From: Rothia terrae
Lineage (GTDB): Bacteria; Actinomycetota; Actinomycetes; Actinomycetales; Micrococcaceae
Reading direction: 5' to 3'
DNA: 47,364 nucleotides
NCBI RefSeq assembly: GCF_012396615.1
Contig: NZ_JAAXPV010000017.1
Span: 1-47,364 of the forward strand
The position numbers and the translations under genes were made by a program. Below, piece by piece: positions 24,851 through 34,137 of this stretch (its first letter is position 1; each line of letters starts with the position of its first letter). Below the pieces are notes generated by a model. The model was not told the origin of the DNA and did no database searches. It saw nothing but the letters and a program-made list of their open reading frames with translations.

Positions 24851-26011
24851 CTAGCGGCGAATTAAAGCGATATTGTCAGCATGCACCAGCGTGCCATCAT
24901 TTTCATCACCCAAAATCTGCACAATCTCCTCGGTATGCAAACCCACCATTTTCTGCGCCGCGGCTGCATCGTACGAGCTCAAACCGTGAGCGACCACCGT
25001 ACCGTCCTCATCGATGATCTCCACTGGATCGTTAGCCTCAAAATTTCCATGCACCGCCACAACACCGGCAGCCAACAAAGAATTACGACGCGTCAATGCC
25101 GCTGCCGCCCCGCGATCGACCGTAATCGTGCCGCGAATATCGGCCAGATGCTCCAACCACAGCATATTCACCGCACGACGCTGACCGGTCGCATAAAACC
25201 AGGTTCCAACATCCTCACCGGCCAAGGCCTCGCGTGCCTTCGCCGCCGACGTCACCAACACCGGGATGCCGCTGGCCGCAGCAATCTGAGCCGCCTTCAC
25301 CTTGGTGACCATTCCGCCAGAGCCCACACCTGCACTCCCCACAGAACCGATGCTCAACCCCGCCAAGTCCTGAGCGCCGCGAACGCGAGTTACTCGCTCA
25401 CCGCCCTCATCAGGATGCCTGGTGTATAGCGCATCAACATCAGAAAGCAACAACAAGACATCAGCTTTCACCGCGTGAGCCACCAACGCCGCAATACGAT
25501 CGTTATCCCCAAATTTCAGCTCGGCAGTAGCCACCGCATCGTTCTCATTGACAATAGGCATCACACCCAAATCAAGCAGACGCTCCAGCTGACGATGCAC
25601 GTTGGTATACCTATCGCGCGCAATCAGATCCTGCACCGTCAACAACACCTGCGAAACAGTCACACCGTACCTGGCAAAAATATCCGTATAGCGCGTCATC
25701 AACAGGGACTGACCCACCGACGCAGCCGCCTGAGCAGTCGCCAAATCCTTAGGACGGCGCTTCAAACCTAAAGGCGCCAAACCGGCAGCAATCGCACCCG
25801 AAGAAACAAAAACCAGCTCCACATTCTGATGAGCCCGCTTAAACTTCGCCAACACATCAGAAATCGTGGCAATCGCCAGCTCATCCAACGAATTTTCAAT
25901 GGACGTCAACGATGAAGACCCAACCTTCACCACAACGCGCATCGCACGAGGAATATCAGCGCGCTCCACCACAGCACCACGCTGCACCTTGCTACCGAAC
26001 TGATCATTCAT
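24851..26011 (-). CDS. proB: glutamate 5-kinase
   Basis: ProB phosphorylates glutamate, the first and proline-inhibited step of proline synthesis. The 386-residue protein has the amino-acid kinase domain (VVKVGSSSLT near the start, FVSSGAIAAGLAPLG, PIVNENDAVA, GSGGMVTKVKAAQIA) and a C-terminal PUA domain from about residue 285 (GTITVDRGAAAALTRRNSLLAAGV). Length is normal for a kinase with PUA. ATG 26011 has GGAG seven bases upstream. It lies between obgE and proA, a common actinobacterial order. Confidence 0.97.
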   Translation of the reverse strand: MNDQFGSKVQRGAVVERADIPRAMRVVVKVGSSSLTSIENSLDELAIATISDVLAKFKRAHQNVELVFVSSGAIAAGLAPLGLKRRPKDLATAQAAASVGQSLLMTRYTDIFARYGVTVSQVLLTVQDLIARDRYTNVHRQLERLLDLGVMPIVNENDAVATAELKFGDNDRIAALVAHAVKADVLLLLSDVDALYTRHPDEGGERVTRVRGAQDLAGLSIGSVGSAGVGSGGMVTKVKAAQIAAASGIPVLVTSAAKAREALAGEDVGTWFYATGQRRAVNMLWLEHLADIRGTITVDRGAAAALTRRNSLLAAGVVAVHGNFEANDPVEIIDEDGTVVAHGLSSYDAAAAQKMVGLHTEEIVQILGDENDGTLVHADNIALIRR

Positions 26012-26042
26012 CCGCGGCTCCGTCCCGTCTTCACGTACAACA

Positions 26043-26081
26043 AATAACTACCGTCACACCTTCGGCATAACGGTAGTTATT
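26043..26081 (-). terminator. hairpin between obgE and proB
   Basis: AATAACTACCGT (26043-26054) pairs perfectly with 26070-26081 across a 15-base loop. It lies 25 bases after the obgE stop and before proB; the minus strand continues TTATTTGTTG. Confidence 0.7.
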
Positions 26082-26105
26082 CTACAGATAAATATTAAGT
26101 TCTAC

Positions 26106-27677
26106 TTAAGAGTTGCCGCGCTCGCGTTCACGACGCTTCGCATCAACAGACTCAGTCCAAATACCCGCCTTGCGCTCAGCCTCAAGCTCCTCACGAGCAG
26201 CAGTCTTAGCGTCCATACGCTCCTTGTACTCGGCACGCTTTTCGGCGCGAGTGGGGCGAATAATCTCTTCAAGACGAGAGTCAGTGCCGCGCGGCGACGT
26301 CAGAAGCTCAGCGCCACCCACCATGGTGGGCTCCCAGTCGAAGACCACAGCGTCGGTTTCTTCACCGATCACCACGGCATCGCCGGCGCGAGCACCCATC
26401 TTAAATAGTTCATCTTCAACGCCCAAGCGGTTCAGACGATCCGCCAGGTAACCAACTGCCTCATCGTTATTGAAGTCGGTCTGCATAATCCAACGCTCGG
26501 GCTTCTCGCCAATCACGCGGAACAACGGCTCAAGATTTCGTTCTTCCTTACGGATAATGAATTCTTGCTTCTTCTTACCGCGCATTGCCTTGGGCTTGAT
26601 AACCTCAACCTCGACCTTGGGAGCTTCAGCTTCGCGCTTAGCCTGCTCAGCGCGGTCCTCAGCCACCAGCTCAGCCATCGCAAAGCTCAGCTGACGCAGA
26701 CCCTCGTGAGACGCCGTTGAAATCTCAAAAACGCGCAAACCGCGCTCTTCGAACATGGGACGCACAAAATCTGCAAGTTCGCGTGCCTCAGGAACATCGA
26801 TCTTATTGAGGATAATCAGCTGAGGACGCTCGTGCAAAGGCACGGTCACACCGGCGGTGGGGTCTACCTCGTAGTTGGACAGCTCGTTCGCGATAATCTC
26901 GTAATCGGTAATCGGATCACGGTTAGGCTCAAGAGTTGCACAGTCAATCACGTGAGCAATAGCAGAGCTACGTTCCACGTGACGCAAGAACTGGTGGCCC
27001 AAGCCCTTACCTTCTGACGCGCCTTCAATCAGACCGGGGACATCCGCCACAGTGAAGCGGGTATCGCCAGCCTGCACCACGCCAAGGTTGGGAACCAGCG
27101 TCGTAAAGGGGTAATCGGCGATCTTGGGACGAGCAGCCGACAGAGCCGCAATCAGCGAGGACTTACCTGCTGAGGGGTAACCCACCAGAGCAACATCCGC
27201 AATGGACTTGACCTCAAGCACAACATCGCGTTCATCGCCAGGAGTGCCCAACAGCGCAAAACCGGGAGCCTTACGCTTGGTGGACGCCAAAGCAGCGTTA
27301 CCAAGACCACCGTAACCGCCCTGGGCTGCCAGGTATTCATCACCAATGTTCACCAAATCGGCAAGAACATTGCCCTCACGGTCTTTAACCACGGTTCCCT
27401 CAGGCACTGAAAGAATCAGATCCTCGCCGTGGAAACCATGATGCATATCGCCGCGTCCAATATCACCGTTCGGTGCATGCTGATGCGGGCTGTGGTGGTA
27501 TTCGAGCAAAGTGGTGGTCTGGCCGTCCACACGCAACACTACGTTGCCGCCATTACCGCCGTTACCACCATTGGGGCCGCCCAGCGGCTTAAACTTCTCA
27601 CGGCGCACAGACACACAACCGTGCCCGCCGTGCCCACCAGAAATGTGCAACACGACGCGATCAACAAAGCTTGCCAT
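26106..27677 (-). CDS. obgE: GTPase ObgE/CgtA
   Basis: Obg is an essential GTPase of 50S ribosome maturation and stress signalling. The 523-residue protein has the Gly-rich Obg fold (1-~158, with [20 protein letters not shown]), the GTPase domain ([16 protein letters not shown]-loop, TLVPNLG switch, DVPGLI, LNKID) and the C-terminal OCT domain (about 350-425), followed by a charged tail ([20 protein letters not shown]) beyond the family minimum. ATG 27677 has GGAGA upstream. It follows rplU-rpmA on the same strand, as in most bacteria. Confidence 0.97.
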   Translation of the reverse strand: MASFVDRVVLHISGGHGGHGCVSVRREKFKPLGGPNGGNGGNGGNVVLRVDGQTTTLLEYHHSPHQHAPNGDIGRGDMHHGFHGEDLILSVPEGTVVKDREGNVLADLVNIGDEYLAAQGGYGGLGNAALASTKRKAPGFALLGTPGDERDVVLEVKSIADVALVGYPSAGKSSLIAALSAARPKIADYPFTTLVPNLGVVQAGDTRFTVADVPGLIEGASEGKGLGHQFLRHVERSSAIAHVIDCATLEPNRDPITDYEIIANELSNYEVDPTAGVTVPLHERPQLIILNKIDVPEARELADFVRPMFEERGLRVFEISTASHEGLRQLSFAMAELVAEDRAEQAKREAEAPKVEVEVIKPKAMRGKKKQEFIIRKEERNLEPLFRVIGEKPERWIMQTDFNNDEAVGYLADRLNRLGVEDELFKMGARAGDAVVIGEETDAVVFDWEPTMVGGAELLTSPRGTDSRLEEIIRPTRAEKRAEYKERMDAKTAAREELEAERKAGIWTESVDAKRRERERGNS

Positions 27678-27766
27678 ACCGGGCGTATCTCCTTTAAAAA
27701 TCTTTACTTCACGTTTACTTCGCCACTCAAGTGGACGGGAAAGAATGGGTATAACCCATTAAAGCG

Positions 27767-27804
27767 AAAGAGGGCTCGCACGTACAGATGTGCTCACCCT
27801 CTTT
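27767..27804 (-). terminator. hairpin downstream of rpmA
   Basis: AAAGAGGG (27767-27774) pairs with CCCTCTTT (27797-27804), with a further GCAC/GTGC pair inside. A second short hairpin, ATGGGT/ACCCAT, follows at 27745-27759. Both lie between rpmA and obgE. Confidence 0.65.
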
Positions 27805-27826
27805 AGCGGTTTGCTACTGAGAAAAA

Positions 27827-28084
27827 TTACTCAGCGGTTGCAAGAATGTTGACAACCTTGCGACCCTTACGAGTACCGAACTCGACCTGACCTGCTGCCA
27901 AAGCGAACAGGGTGTCGTCGCCACCGCGACCAACATTGTTGCCGGGGTGGAAGTGGGTGCCGCGCTGACGTACGAGGATCTCGCCTGCGTTAACAGTCTG
28001 ACCGCCGTAGCGCTTAACACCGAGGTACTGGGGGTTTGAGTCACGGCCGTTGCGGGTGGAGCTTGCGCCCTTCTTATGTGCCAT
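27827..28084 (-). CDS. rpmA: 50S ribosomal protein L27
   Basis: L27 (bL27), whose N-terminus reaches the peptidyl-transferase centre. The 85-residue protein starts [31 protein letters not shown], the conserved N-terminal half, and has the canonical [22 protein letters not shown]. There is no cleavable N-terminal extension of the Firmicute type. It lies 51 bases after rplU, co-transcribed. Confidence 0.98.
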   Translation of the reverse strand: MAHKKGASSTRNGRDSNPQYLGVKRYGGQTVNAGEILVRQRGTHFHPGNNVGRGGDDTLFALAAGQVEFGTRKGRKVVNILATAE

Positions 28085-28135
28085 TTGTGCCTACCTTAGG
28101 TAAAAGATTGAATTAAAACTGATTCTAGACCGAAA

Positions 28136-28447
28136 TTACGCGTTGATCGAGGTGATCTTAACGTTGGTCAGTTCTGCGCGGAAACCCTGACGCTTCTTAT
28201 AACCAGTCTTGTTCTTGTACTTCTGAATAACGATCTTGGGACCGCGGAGGTCTTCGATCTTTTCAGCAGTTACCTTTGCAGAAGCCAGTGACTTAGCGTC
28301 TGCAGTAACCTTGTCGCCATCAACCAGCAACAGAACGGGCAGCTCAATGCTGTCGCCTGCTTCGCCAGCTACGCGATCAAGGGTAACGATGTCTCCAACG
28401 GAGACCTTTTCCTGGCGGCCACCAGCGCGAACAATTGCGTAGGACAC
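28136..28447 (-). CDS. rplU: 50S ribosomal protein L21
   Basis: bL21 of the large subunit. From GTG 28447 the protein is 103 residues, the normal family length, beginning with the expected [17 protein letters not shown] and ending [19 protein letters not shown]. The frame extends upstream to 28513, but those residues have no family counterpart, so the GTG is chosen even though its ribosome site is weak. It is preceded by a leader of about 360 bases with hairpins and a run of 12 C. Confidence 0.96.
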   Translation of the reverse strand: MSYAIVRAGGRQEKVSVGDIVTLDRVAGEAGDSIELPVLLLVDGDKVTADAKSLASAKVTAEKIEDLRGPKIVIQKYKNKTGYKKRQGFRAELTNVKITSINA

Positions 28448-28808
28448 TTGGGAACTCAATTCTCTTGACGTCTTTTTTAACAATGAGGATAAAGCGTTTT
28501 TACTGCGTACCAAAACGTGTACGGTTTGAGCCCTATCAAAGCGTTAGCTTTGACTTTCTCAAACTGCTTTTCAGGAGGTAATAACGCTCTCCTTACGGCT
28601 GAGCTTCCACCGTTCACAGAACGGTTTGTGCTCCACTGAACCCACGCTAACGTTTGCTTGTGAGAACAGCACCAGCACACTAGATTACGGGATGCTCGCC
28701 TATCGGGCAAGTAATCCCTGCTTCAACCCACCGGTTTTGCCTGGTTTGTGGGCAAAGACTCACTACGTCAGCCCCCCCCCCCCGCTGATGATGCCACATT
28801 AACGCTAA
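28448..28808 (-). promoter_or_regulatory. long structured leader of rplU-rpmA
   Basis: About 360 bp without a gene. It holds a small hairpin CAAAGC/GCTTTG (28537-28552), several longer imperfect ones and the 12-C tract at 28772-28783. Ribosomal protein operons are often self-regulated through 5' leaders; an L21-binding leader is known in some bacteria, but I cannot match this one to a described structure. Confidence 0.4.
28772..28783. repeat. homopolymer of 12 C between short inverted arms
   Basis: A run of 12 C (poly-G on the rplU sense strand) is flanked by CAGC on the left and GCTG on the right. Such runs slip easily in replication and sequencing. It lies about 325 bases before the rplU start, in or near its promoter region. 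Confidence 0.85.
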
Positions 28809-28840
28809 AGCGTCCCGCACCTACTCAGGTACGGGACGCT
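28809..28840 (-). terminator. terminator downstream of rne
   Basis: AGCGTCCCGCACC (28809-28821) pairs with 28828-28840 with one mismatch and a 6-base loop, 14 bases past the rne stop. Confidence 0.75.
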
Positions 28841-28853
28841 GTAGAGCTAAAAG

Positions 28854-31800
28854 CTACTTACCTTCGCGTTTGATCTCATCGGCTGCCACACCGACACCGA
28901 GCATAACCGGCGCCGAAACTTCTGCCGTCGGCTTAGTATCTGCGGCCACCTGGGCTGTTACCGATGACCCCTGAGTTGCCTCAGACTTCACCTCGGCTGC
29001 TTTAATTTCAACACCGGCACCAGCACTGGTTGCTCGACGCGAACGACGCTTGGGCTTAGCGGGTGTCTGAACTGCCTGGGTTGCGGTTGCAGCTGCCTGA
29101 GTGGATGACTCCACCTGGGACTCTTCTTCAACTTTCCCCGGGGTTGCTACACCGGTGACACCTTCAGTAACAGGCGCGTCCTGCGGCTGAACGTAGGCAG
29201 GAGCAGATGATTGTGAGCTAGCGCGTCGATTACGGCGCTTCTTACCTTCGGATGAGGAACGTGACTCACGCGCATCATCCTTGGAGCCCTTGCCCTTACC
29301 GCCGTTGCCATCACGCTCAGCCTGATCGTACTGGCGTCCTGCCTTCTGCGATGCTCGCGCACGAGCCTCACCGGCGCGGATAGCCTCAAAACGATCAGAG
29401 TTCTGAGTAAAGCGATCATCAACCTCGGGATCAACCGACGCGTCTGAACTCTCGTTCAAAGCCTCAGCACGAATCTCACGACGCTGCTTCTTACGAGCGG
29501 GCTTATCGCCCTTCTTCTCGAAGACCTGAGCCAATGACTCGAGAGTGAAATCGCCCTGCTCACCCTCGGTGATTTCGTCATCTGATTTATTGCCCTGAGG
29601 CAGCTCAATGACTTCATCACCAATGGTCAGCACGTTCTCTGCAGTAACCTGTGATTCGGCAGCAAGAGCCTCCTGCTCCTGGCGGCGGTTGTTCTTGCGA
29701 CGCTTACGCTTGCGAGCTGACTTGGACTCAGTGACCTGCTCTTCTTCATCGTGGTGCGATGATGCGGCAACGATGTTAGCAAGTGCCGCGCGTCGTGCCT
29801 CATTACGCTGCTGATCCTGCGGATTGTCAGTCTCATCGTGATGCTGCGAACGGTTCTGGTGAGCCTTATGGTTGCGGAAGCGCTTGCGGTCTTCACGATC
29901 ATGACGATGCATGAAATCGGCGGTGCCGCCACTACGACCCTTCAGCGGCTGATCGTGTACGAGGATACCTCGACCAGCACACGCTTCACAGGATTCTGAG
30001 AAGACTTCCAGAAGACCTGTGCCCATGCGCTTGCGCGTCATCTGTACCAGACCCAGCGAGGTCACTTCAGCGACCTGATGCTTGGTGCGGTCGCGTCCCA
30101 GGCACTCCACCAGGCGGCGCAGGACGAGGTCGCGGTTTGACTCGAGCACCATATCGATGAAGTCGATAACGATGATGCCACCGATATCGCGCAGACGCAA
30201 CTGGCGAACAATTTCTTCTGCCGCTTCCAGGTTGTTCTTGGTGACAGTTTCTTCAAGGTTGCCGCCGCTACCGGTGAACTTACCGGTGTTGACATCAACA
30301 ACCGTCATTGCCTCGGTGCGGTCAATGACCAGTGAACCACCTGAGGGCAGGTATACCTTGCGATCAAGAGCCTTGTGCAGCTGTTCTTCAACGCGGTAGT
30401 GGTCAAAGAGGTCATCGTTACCTTCCCAGCGCTGCAGACGATCAACGAGGTCAGGCGCAACATAGGTAACGTAAGCTTCGATAGAATCCCAGGCGTGTGA
30501 ACCCTGCACCACCATCGAGGAGAAGTCTTCATTGAAGACATCACGAACAGTCTTAATAGTGAGATCCGGCTCCTGGTATAGCATCTCGGGGGCAAGCACC
30601 TTATTAGAAGTGGACTTCTCTTGGATATCTTCCCACTGCACGCGCAGACGGTTGATATCGTTCGTCAGCTCTTCTTCAGATGCACCCTCAGCAGCGGTAC
30701 GCACAATAACACCTGCGCCCTCGGGAAGCTTATCCTTGAGAATCTTCTTCAGGCGAGCGCGCTCCACATCGGGAAGCTTACGTGAGATACCGGTCATGGA
30801 GCCACCGGGTACGTAGACCAGGTAGCGGCCGGGCAGTGACACCTGGCTGGTCAGGCGAGCGCCCTTGTGACCGACAGGGTCTTTGGTGACCTGCACGAGC
30901 ACGGAGTCGCCGGGCTTGAGAGCGTTTTCGATTTTGCGCGGTGCGCCGTCCAAGCCGGTGACGTCCCAGTTGACTTCACCTGCGTAAAGGACTGCGTTGC
31001 GTCCGCGTCCGATATCAACGAAGGCTGCTTCCATGGAGGGCAGAACGTTCTGCACTTTACCCAGGTAAACGTTGCCGATCAGGGAGTCCTGCTGGGTTTT
31101 GGAGACAAAGTGCTCAGCGAGTACGCCGTCTTCGAGTACGCCGATCTGAATGCGGTCGTCTTTTTGACGGACGATCATCTGGCGGTCTACGGATTCGCGG
31201 CGTGCGAGGAACTCTGCCTCGGTGATGACGTGGCGGCGGCGTCCGGTTGCTCGTGATTCGCGGCGGCGCTGTCGCTTAGCTTCGATGCGTGTTGAGCCGC
31301 GGATGCCGGCTACGCGGTTTGAGGTGTGCGAGTCTGACACGCGCGGTGCGCGAACCTTAGTGACGGTGTTCTCGGGATCATCTGCATTACCGCCGTCGAT
31401 TTCCATGTCTTCTTCACCACGGCGGCGACGGCGGCGACGGCGCGAGGTGACCTCGGTTTCGCCGGCGAGCTCGGCTGCTCGGCGTGCGCGACGTTCAGCG
31501 GCTTCTTTTTCTTGGCGGGCTTTGCGTTCTGCGCGTGTCTGCTCGATGACTTCTTCGAGTGCGGGTTCGTGAAAGAGTAGCGACGCGGATGCTGCGCGGG
31601 TGAGCTCAGCCAGCTTTTCTGCCTGAATTTCGCGCTGGGTTTTAGCGGTTTTCTCTGTTTCTTCGGCCTCTTCGGTTGAGTTGATGAGGTCGGCAAGCAA
31701 GAAGGCGTGCTCGTTGGCGGGGTTGGATGCGTCAACGCGCAGTTTCTGCAAAGGAGCGGGCTGGGGTTCCGCTTCAGCTGCTGAGGGCTGCTCAGCTTCG

Positions 31801-32270
31801 ACCTGTTCGTTTTCTGACTGTGCTGGTGTAGAAGGCTGATTCTGCTCTTGCGCAGTTTCACCTTCAGATTCTGGCTGCTGAACCTGTGCATCTTTAGCAT
31901 CGGTGATATCTGCGGTTTGAGCAACCAGCTGTTCACCGTTATCAGCTACCTGCTGACCCTGCGCGTCCTCAGCCTGCGCGCTACGGATCGTATGAGCAGC
32001 CGCATCCGCCTCTACAGAGGTTGTTTGCTCTGCAGCTGATTCGCCCTGCTCAGTCTTGGCGGCAGAATCAGGCTGCTCTGCGGGCACGGTAACTTCAGAA
32101 GCTACATCCTGAACCTCAACAGTACCGGTGCTCTGCGCCTTGCGGTCTGAAGACTTACGACGGGTGCGAGTGCGCTTTTTCGGCGCCTGCTCGGATTGCG
32201 TTGGTGTTGCGCTCTGCTGATCAGCCGACTCAACAGATTCGCCAACGCCCCCAAAATTATTATCAGACAT
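28854..32270 (-). CDS. rne: ribonuclease E/G family protein
   Basis: The main mRNA-decay and rRNA-processing endonuclease of actinobacteria. From ATG 32270 (AGGAG eight bases upstream) it is 1138 residues. A disordered Glu/Gln/Ala-rich N-terminal extension of about 250 residues precedes a basic patch (SRRRRRRRRGEEDMEIDGG). The catalytic core has the S1 domain (GNVYLGKVQNVLPSMEAAFVD), GIIVIDFIDM with the metal-binding Asp, and the Zn-link SESCEACAGRG. A long charged C-terminal tail follows. This split (core in the middle, unstructured arms at both ends) is typical of actinobacterial RNase E. The frame runs on to 32318, but the first residues have no ribosome site. Confidence 0.95.
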   Translation of the reverse strand: MSDNNFGGVGESVESADQQSATPTQSEQAPKKRTRTRRKSSDRKAQSTGTVEVQDVASEVTVPAEQPDSAAKTEQGESAAEQTTSVEADAAAHTIRSAQAEDAQGQQVADNGEQLVAQTADITDAKDAQVQQPESEGETAQEQNQPSTPAQSENEQVEAEQPSAAEAEPQPAPLQKLRVDASNPANEHAFLLADLINSTEEAEETEKTAKTQREIQAEKLAELTRAASASLLFHEPALEEVIEQTRAERKARQEKEAAERRARRAAELAGETEVTSRRRRRRRRGEEDMEIDGGNADDPENTVTKVRAPRVSDSHTSNRVAGIRGSTRIEAKRQRRRESRATGRRRHVITEAEFLARRESVDRQMIVRQKDDRIQIGVLEDGVLAEHFVSKTQQDSLIGNVYLGKVQNVLPSMEAAFVDIGRGRNAVLYAGEVNWDVTGLDGAPRKIENALKPGDSVLVQVTKDPVGHKGARLTSQVSLPGRYLVYVPGGSMTGISRKLPDVERARLKKILKDKLPEGAGVIVRTAAEGASEEELTNDINRLRVQWEDIQEKSTSNKVLAPEMLYQEPDLTIKTVRDVFNEDFSSMVVQGSHAWDSIEAYVTYVAPDLVDRLQRWEGNDDLFDHYRVEEQLHKALDRKVYLPSGGSLVIDRTEAMTVVDVNTGKFTGSGGNLEETVTKNNLEAAEEIVRQLRLRDIGGIIVIDFIDMVLESNRDLVLRRLVECLGRDRTKHQVAEVTSLGLVQMTRKRMGTGLLEVFSESCEACAGRGILVHDQPLKGRSGGTADFMHRHDREDRKRFRNHKAHQNRSQHHDETDNPQDQQRNEARRAALANIVAASSHHDEEEQVTESKSARKRKRRKNNRRQEQEALAAESQVTAENVLTIGDEVIELPQGNKSDDEITEGEQGDFTLESLAQVFEKKGDKPARKKQRREIRAEALNESSDASVDPEVDDRFTQNSDRFEAIRAGEARARASQKAGRQYDQAERDGNGGKGKGSKDDARESRSSSEGKKRRNRRASSQSSAPAYVQPQDAPVTEGVTGVATPGKVEEESQVESSTQAAATATQAVQTPAKPKRRSRRATSAGAGVEIKAAEVKSEATQGSSVTAQVAADTKPTAEVSAPVMLGVGVAADEIKREGK

Positions 32271-32792
32271 ATACGTATCTCCTGCCCTTTTGCGCTCCGC
32301 CCCGCACAAAAGAAGCATCTGGCGCTCAAAAAGTTCAAGCGCCGCTAACTAAAACCTAGGCTACTTCGCACATCTCGAGCCCGCATTGGAGCGAGTACCA
32401 CGGGCATCTATTGCCCCGGGTGCAAAGCCGACGCGCGTACCGAGCTAGCGCATCGCGCGCCAGAACTTACAGTGAACAACCTTCGCCCCCGCCCACAATC
32501 GTCCTGGGGCGTCGTACGGTACGTTGTTCTATCGAAACAGCTTTCGTCGGGTAACTGAATCTTGCAGGCGGGCAAGAGGTTACCAGCACCTATTCTCTCA
32601 TACCGTGAACTCTATTAACACCCGGTTGCGCTTTGGTACCTAAAAATTCTCCGTGAACAATCACTATGACTTCTCTATAAATTTGCCCACAAAACCGTTT
32701 GCGACCGGTGCAGTTTTCATGGAAGTGAGTACGATTGTGAATGAATTTATTTGTCCGTCATCAATTACTGCACATGAAAAAGGTAGAAATCC
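32271..32792. other. divergent promoter region between rne and VKOR
   Basis: About 520 bp upstream of both rne (minus) and the VKOR gene (plus). No gene, strong hairpin or known riboswitch could be supported. The right half becomes AT-richer toward the VKOR start, consistent with a promoter. A long 5' leader for rne, which in other bacteria carries autoregulation, is possible. Confidence 0.5.
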
Positions 32793-33437
32793 ATGAGTGT
32801 TGCCTCAACCGAAGAAGATGGCTACATCGATTCGGAAGAATCCATTGACGTCCTGACCGAACGCACCGATCGCAGGCTCGGACCGCTGATGTTTATCACC
32901 GGCATCATTGCACTGGCAGCCTCATCCATGCTGATTTATGAGAAGCTTCAGATTCTCATGGACGCTAACCACCAGTCGGTGTGCGACCTGAATGCCCTGC
33001 TCAACTGCGGCACCGTGATGCGCCACTGGCAGGCATCAGTCTTCGGCTTCCCGAACCCTTATATCGGCCTGATTGGTTTCACCATTATTGTGACTATCGG
33101 TGCCGCTTTGATGGCTGGTGCCCGCTTTAAGAACTGGTTCTGGTGGGGTGCGCAGATCGGTGTAACTTTCGCCTTCTGCTTTATCCTGTGGCTGTGGTCG
33201 CAGACCACCTTCGTCATTAACGCTTTGTGCCTGTTCTGCATGATTGTGTGGATTATGACCATTCCCTTGTTTGTGAAGGTCACCGCCCGCAATATCGTTG
33301 CCGGTGTTATTCCTGCCCCCGCAGTACTTCGCCGCTCAGTCAGCAGCTGGTCATGGTTCACTGTCATCATGATTTACCTGCTGATATTCGGAATCATCTT
33401 CATCCGATTCTTCGATCAGATTATGTTCCTGCTGTAA
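32793..33437 (+). CDS. vitamin K epoxide reductase (VKOR) family membrane protein
   Basis: Bacterial VKOR reoxidises a DsbA-like partner and passes electrons to menaquinone, forming disulfides in exported proteins (the DsbB role in actinobacteria). The 214-residue protein has four to five membrane segments starting at about residue 31, the loop Cys pair C64/C72 (VCDLNALLNCGTV) and the active-site CxxC C146-L-F-C149. The N-terminal 28 residues are acidic and cytoplasmic. AAAGG lies ten bases before the ATG. Monocistronic, ended by the hairpin at 33455-33488. Confidence 0.94.
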   Translation: MSVASTEEDGYIDSEESIDVLTERTDRRLGPLMFITGIIALAASSMLIYEKLQILMDANHQSVCDLNALLNCGTVMRHWQASVFGFPNPYIGLIGFTIIVTIGAALMAGARFKNWFWWGAQIGVTFAFCFILWLWSQTTFVINALCLFCMIVWIMTIPLFVKVTARNIVAGVIPAPAVLRRSVSSWSWFTVIMIYLLIFGIIFIRFFDQIMFLL

Positions 33438-33454
33438 TTTATTCAGCACATGAT

Positions 33455-33488
33455 CATGGGCCTGCCGAGTTCGCTCGGCAGGCCCATG
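33455..33488. terminator. bidirectional terminator
   Basis: A perfect 15-bp stem CATGGGCCTGCCGAG (33455-33469 with 33474-33488) closes on a TTCG tetraloop and is followed by AGTTTT. It serves VKOR (plus) and ndk (minus). Confidence 0.92.
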
Positions 33489-33523
33489 AGTTTTAAGTTG
33501 TGGGCAGATGCAATGAGTCAGAT

Positions 33524-33943
33524 TTAGTGCTGGTTGAACCAGATATCGATCTCGCGCTGAGCTGACTCCACAGAATCTGAGCCGTGCACTAGGTTTTTCT
33601 GAATATTCTCGCCCCAATCACGTCCAAAATCGCCGCGGATAGTGCCAGCGGGGGCAGTGGTGGGATCGGATGAACCCATCAATGAACGTGCGCCTTCTAC
33701 CACGCGCTCACCTTCAAAGATCACGGCAACAACCGGTCCGGAGCTCATAAAATCAACCAGTGGCTGAAAGAAGGGTTTACCTTTATGCTCCTCATAGTGC
33801 TTCTCGAGTAGCTCGTGGCTGGGAGTGAGCATCTTCAAATCTGCGATGTGGTAGCCCTTGGTTTCAAAGCGGGCGAGCACGGTGCCAATCAGGTTGCGCT
33901 CTACACCGTCTGGCTTGACCAGAATGAGGGTACGTTCAGTCAT
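33524..33943 (-). CDS. ndk: nucleoside diphosphate kinase
   Basis: Ndk equalises NTP and dNTP pools by phosphate transfer through a His. The 139-residue protein starts MTERTLILVKPDGVERNLIG, has TIRGDFG and the active-site NLVHGSDS (His120). Length is normal. It stands between rne/VKOR and the ileS-folC block, a common actinobacterial arrangement. Confidence 0.98.
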   Translation of the reverse strand: MTERTLILVKPDGVERNLIGTVLARFETKGYHIADLKMLTPSHELLEKHYEEHKGKPFFQPLVDFMSSGPVVAVIFEGERVVEGARSLMGSSDPTTAPAGTIRGDFGRDWGENIQKNLVHGSDSVESAQREIDIWFNQH

Positions 33944-34023
33944 GGTTTGTCCTCTTCATTGAGATTGACTTGGTTTATCTCACTTTACTCCACTTTTTTA
34001 GTCGGCGATTTATTTCAAAATGA

Positions 34024-34099
34024 AAGGACGCGGGTGTTCCGCTGCCTTGCCACCGGCACACACTTGCCATGGCAGGAAAAGACGGAAACCCGCGTCCTT
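34024..34099 (-). terminator. long hairpin between the LGFP gene and ndk
   Basis: AAGGACGCGGGT (34024-34035) pairs perfectly with ACCCGCGTCCTT (34088-34099) around a 52-base loop that contains its own GCC/GGC hairpins. It follows the LGFP gene, and the minus strand continues into T-rich sequence. Confidence 0.6.
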
Positions 34100-34137
34100 A
34101 TGTTCACCGTCTCTCAAGCTCACCCTGAGAGCGCTGG

